Below are positions 15,349-17,587 of a DNA stretch of 17,587 bases, in pieces. Source of the stretch: SZUA-430 sp964561925 (lineage in GTDB: Bacteria; Pseudomonadota; Alphaproteobacteria; Micropepsales; Micropepsaceae); the NCBI GenBank assembly GCA_964561925.1, contig CAZLRW010000082.1:1-17587 (forward strand). The letters run 5' to 3'. Each line of letters starts with the position of its first letter. The stretch's first letter is position 1. Under the pieces are notes generated by a model. It worked only from the letters and a program-made list of their open reading frames with translations, was not told where the DNA came from and did no database searches. Position numbers and translations under genes: made by a program.

Positions 15349-16568
15349 TGCCCCACGTCGCCATCATCGGCGCAGGGCCCGGGGGGCTCATGGCGGCGGA
15401 GGTGTTGAGTGCGGCGGGGCTCGCCGTCACCGTGTTCGATCGCATGCCCTCGCCCGCGCGCAAGCTGTTGATCGCGGGCAGGGGAGGCTTGAACCTCACG
15501 CATTCCGAGCCGCTGGATCGTTTCGTCGCGCGCTACGGTGCGGCGGCCCAGAAGCTGAAGTCGATCGTGGATGCCTTTCCGCCGCGGGCGCTCGTGGCGT
15601 GGGCCGAAGGGCTGGGCCAACCCACCTTCGTCGGCACCAGCGGCCGCATATTTCCGAAGGCGCTCAAAGCGTCCCCGCTTCTCCGCGCCTGGCTTGCGCG
15701 CCTCGGCAATCAAGGGGTCGTTTTGAAGACGCGCCACGACTGGCAGGGTTGGGACGCAACCGACGCTCTCGTGTTCGCGCACGAGGGGACGCTCGTTCGC
15801 GTCACGCCGCACGCGACCGTGCTCGCGCTCGGCGGCGCAAGTTGGCCGCGCCTAGGATCCACGGGCGCATGGGCGCGCATTCTCCAACAGCGCGGCGTCG
15901 AGGTCCGCCCGTTCAAACCCGCGAATTGCGGCTTCACTGTCGCATGGAGCGAACCCTTCCGCCGCTTCGCCGGCGAGCCGCTGAAAGGCATCGCAGTTAC
16001 ATTCGACGGCGCGACCGTTCGCGGCGAGGCGATGATCACGGCGGCAGGCATCGAGGGCGGCGCAATCTACGCGCTCTCCGCCGCCTTGCGCGACCGTATT
16101 GAGCGCGAGGGCAGGGCGACGCTCGCGCTCGACCTGCGCCCCGAGATGCGCGAGGCCGACATCGCGGCCAAACTCGCCCGTCCGCGCGGCGGCGACAGCC
16201 TCTCGAACTTCCTGCGCAAGACGCTCGCGCTTGCGCCCGTCGCGATCAACCTCCTGCGCGAGGCGCACGGACACGCGCTCGCGCAAGACCTGCACGCGCT
16301 CGCGCGCCAAATCAAATCGCTGCCGCTCACGCTCACCGGAACGGCCGCGATCGACCGCGCGATCTCGAGCGCAGGCGGCATCGCCCTCGACGCTGTCGAC
16401 GAAAACCTCATGCTCCGCGCGGCTCCAAACGTCTACGCCGTAGGCGAGATGCTGGACTGGGAGGCCCCGACCGGCGGCTATCTGCTGCAGGCGACGTTCG
16501 CGACGGCGGTCCACGCCGCCCGCGCGATCGCGCGTCACTTCTCCGCCGGCAACGCCAGCGACGCCTGA
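15348..16568 (+). CDS. HI0933/BaiN-like flavoprotein (TIGR03862-type)
   Basis: A 406-residue FAD-dependent oxidoreductase-like protein. It has a dinucleotide-binding GAGPGG at residues 8-13, the family block KLLIAGRGGLNLTHSE (39-54), LALGGASWPRLGSTG with the substrate-side loop, and the C-terminal FAD-binding GEMLDWEAPTGGYLLQ near residue 366. Lengths and motifs agree with the HI0933-like family; its reactions are poorly characterised, and BaiN-like members act in bile-acid metabolism in gut bacteria, which need not apply here. Its ATG overlaps the toxin stop by one base (TGATG), so it appears cotranslated with the toxin-antitoxin pair. Convergent with the deacylase gene, 23 bp away. Confidence 0.88.
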   Translation: MPHVAIIGAGPGGLMAAEVLSAAGLAVTVFDRMPSPARKLLIAGRGGLNLTHSEPLDRFVARYGAAAQKLKSIVDAFPPRALVAWAEGLGQPTFVGTSGRIFPKALKASPLLRAWLARLGNQGVVLKTRHDWQGWDATDALVFAHEGTLVRVTPHATVLALGGASWPRLGSTGAWARILQQRGVEVRPFKPANCGFTVAWSEPFRRFAGEPLKGIAVTFDGATVRGEAMITAAGIEGGAIYALSAALRDRIEREGRATLALDLRPEMREADIAAKLARPRGGDSLSNFLRKTLALAPVAINLLREAHGHALAQDLHALARQIKSLPLTLTGTAAIDRAISSAGGIALDAVDENLMLRAAPNVYAVGEMLDWEAPTGGYLLQATFATAVHAARAIARHFSAGNASDA

Positions 16569-16591
16569 ACCAAGGCATAGGCGTAGCTCTC

Positions 16592-17587
16592 CTACGCGCG
16601 CTTCCAACCCGGCCCGCGCACGAAGCGCCCGGGTTTCGCGCCCGTATGTTCGCCGTCGCGGAGCACCTGGACGCCGTTCACGAACACGTGCGCGACGCCG
16701 GTCGAATATTGATGCGGCTTGGCGAACGTCGCGTGATCCTGGATCTTTGCCGGGTCGAACACGACCACGTCGCCCATCATTCCGGGCGCAAGAAGACCAC
16801 GTTCTTTGAGCCTAAGCTGCTGTGCAGGCAAACCGGTTACGCGCCTGACGCCTTCGGCCAGCGAAATCACCTTCTCCTCGCGCACATACTTCGCAAAGAA
16901 GCGCGCGAACGCACCATAGGCGCGCGGGTGCGGGTTCGATTTCAAGAACACGCCCTCGGGCGCGAGGCTCTCAGCATCTGACCCGACCGCGGTCCACGGC
17001 CACGCGATGTTGCGGCGGATGTTCTCCTCCGTCATCACGAAATAGGCGGTGCCGACGCGGCTGTCGTCTTCGATCACGAGGTCGATCATCGTCTCTTCCG
17101 GCGACGACCCGCGCATCCGCGCAACCTCGGCCAGCGTTTTGCCGGTCAACGGTTTCAGCGCCTCATTCTTGAAGCCGATGAGGATGACGTTCTTCGCGCC
17201 ACCCGCCGCGCGATAGAGGCTCTCCCACCCGACCGGCTTGCCGCGCATCTCCCGGATGACGCGCCGGCGGATCGCCGGCTGCTTTAACCGCGCGACCCAC
17301 TTGTCGTGCCCGCCCTCCTGCACCCAAAGCGGCATTGCGGCGTCGAGCCCCGTGGCGCCCGCCGTATACGGATAGATATTCCCGCTGACGTCGATGCCCG
17401 CCGCCCGCGCCGCATTCAGCTTGGCAAGTCCCGCCTTGCTCTTGTGCCAGTTCGCCTTGCCTGCAGGCTTCATGTGGTACATCTGCACGGGGGCGCCGGT
17501 GCGACGTCCGATCTCGACCAGCTCGTCGACCGCTTCCAGGAAGCGATCCGCCTCGCTGCGAATATGCGAGATGTAGGTCCCGCCATA
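16592..17587 (-). CDS. D-aminoacylase / N-acyl-D-amino-acid deacylase, C-terminal part
   Basis: 331 residues of an amidohydrolase; the N-terminus lies beyond the right edge, and the frame is open to base 17587. It opens YGGTYISHIRSEADRFLEAVDE and continues VQMYHMKPAGKANW, IYPYTAGATGLDAAMP, a metal-site region WTAVGSDAESLAPEG, HPRAYGAFARFFAKYVRE, and RLKERGLLAPGMMGDVVVFDPAKIQDHATFAKPHQYSTGV. These are signature blocks of the D-aminoacylase family, which removes N-acyl groups from D-amino acids or related compounds. The true start is not the internal ATG at 17488 because conserved sequence precedes it. The full enzyme would be about 480-540 residues. Confidence 0.9.
   Translation of the reverse strand, partial: YGGTYISHIRSEADRFLEAVDELVEIGRRTGAPVQMYHMKPAGKANWHKSKAGLAKLNAARAAGIDVSGNIYPYTAGATGLDAAMPLWVQEGGHDKWVARLKQPAIRRRVIREMRGKPVGWESLYRAAGGAKNVILIGFKNEALKPLTGKTLAEVARMRGSSPEETMIDLVIEDDSRVGTAYFVMTEENIRRNIAWPWTAVGSDAESLAPEGVFLKSNPHPRAYGAFARFFAKYVREEKVISLAEGVRRVTGLPAQQLRLKERGLLAPGMMGDVVVFDPAKIQDHATFAKPHQYSTGVAHVFVNGVQVLRDGEHTGAKPGRFVRGPGWKRA

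Overview
The window is GC-rich, gene-dense DNA that looks chromosomal and most likely comes from an alphaproteobacterium. The inference rests on gene content: an HpnM/HpnN hopanoid-transport pair, a Gram-negative (GN class) sortase with its VIT-VWA substrate, a spinster-like MFS carrier, a membrane-anchored SDS-type sulfatase and a Phd-type antitoxin. Genus and family cannot be read from the sequence. No rRNA, tRNA, insertion sequence, CRISPR array or phage gene was seen.

Layout. Bases 1-846 (+) hold the 3' end of an uncharacterised conserved gene and a secreted DUF6265 protein. Bases 847-4561 (-) form a run read right to left: alkyl sulfatase, MmcQ/YjbR protein (TAATG overlap), pyroglutamyl peptidase and a small secreted protein. 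Bases 4654-7275 (-) hold rsgA and an MFS transporter. Each has a very short reading frame with a strong Shine-Dalgarno near its 5' side. Bases 7593-11049 (+) hold the VIT-VWA sortase substrate, its class GN sortase (GTGA overlap) and hpnM. The hpnM 3' end overlaps the 3' end of hpnN (11015-13615, -) by 35 bp. From 13727 (+) come a double-hotdog thioesterase and then a compact cassette. The cassette has an AT-rich promoter/operator, a Phd/YefM-like antitoxin, a PemK/MazF-like putative toxin (ATGA overlap) and an HI0933-family flavoprotein (TGATG overlap). The right edge cuts a D-aminoacylase-type deacylase (-).

How the genes work together. The sortase pair is a dedicated cell-envelope enzyme-substrate module, followed after 32 bp by a MlaC-like lipid carrier whose probable partner HpnN is convergent. 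This places surface protein processing next to outer-membrane lipid transport. The 14.56-16.57 kb cassette is the most system-like accessory element: a toxin-antitoxin pair with its own palindromic control site, translationally linked to a flavoprotein. The rest are housekeeping or catabolic functions: ribosome maturation, peptide N-terminal deblocking, sulfate-ester hydrolysis, acyl-CoA hydrolysis and D-amino-acid deacylation.
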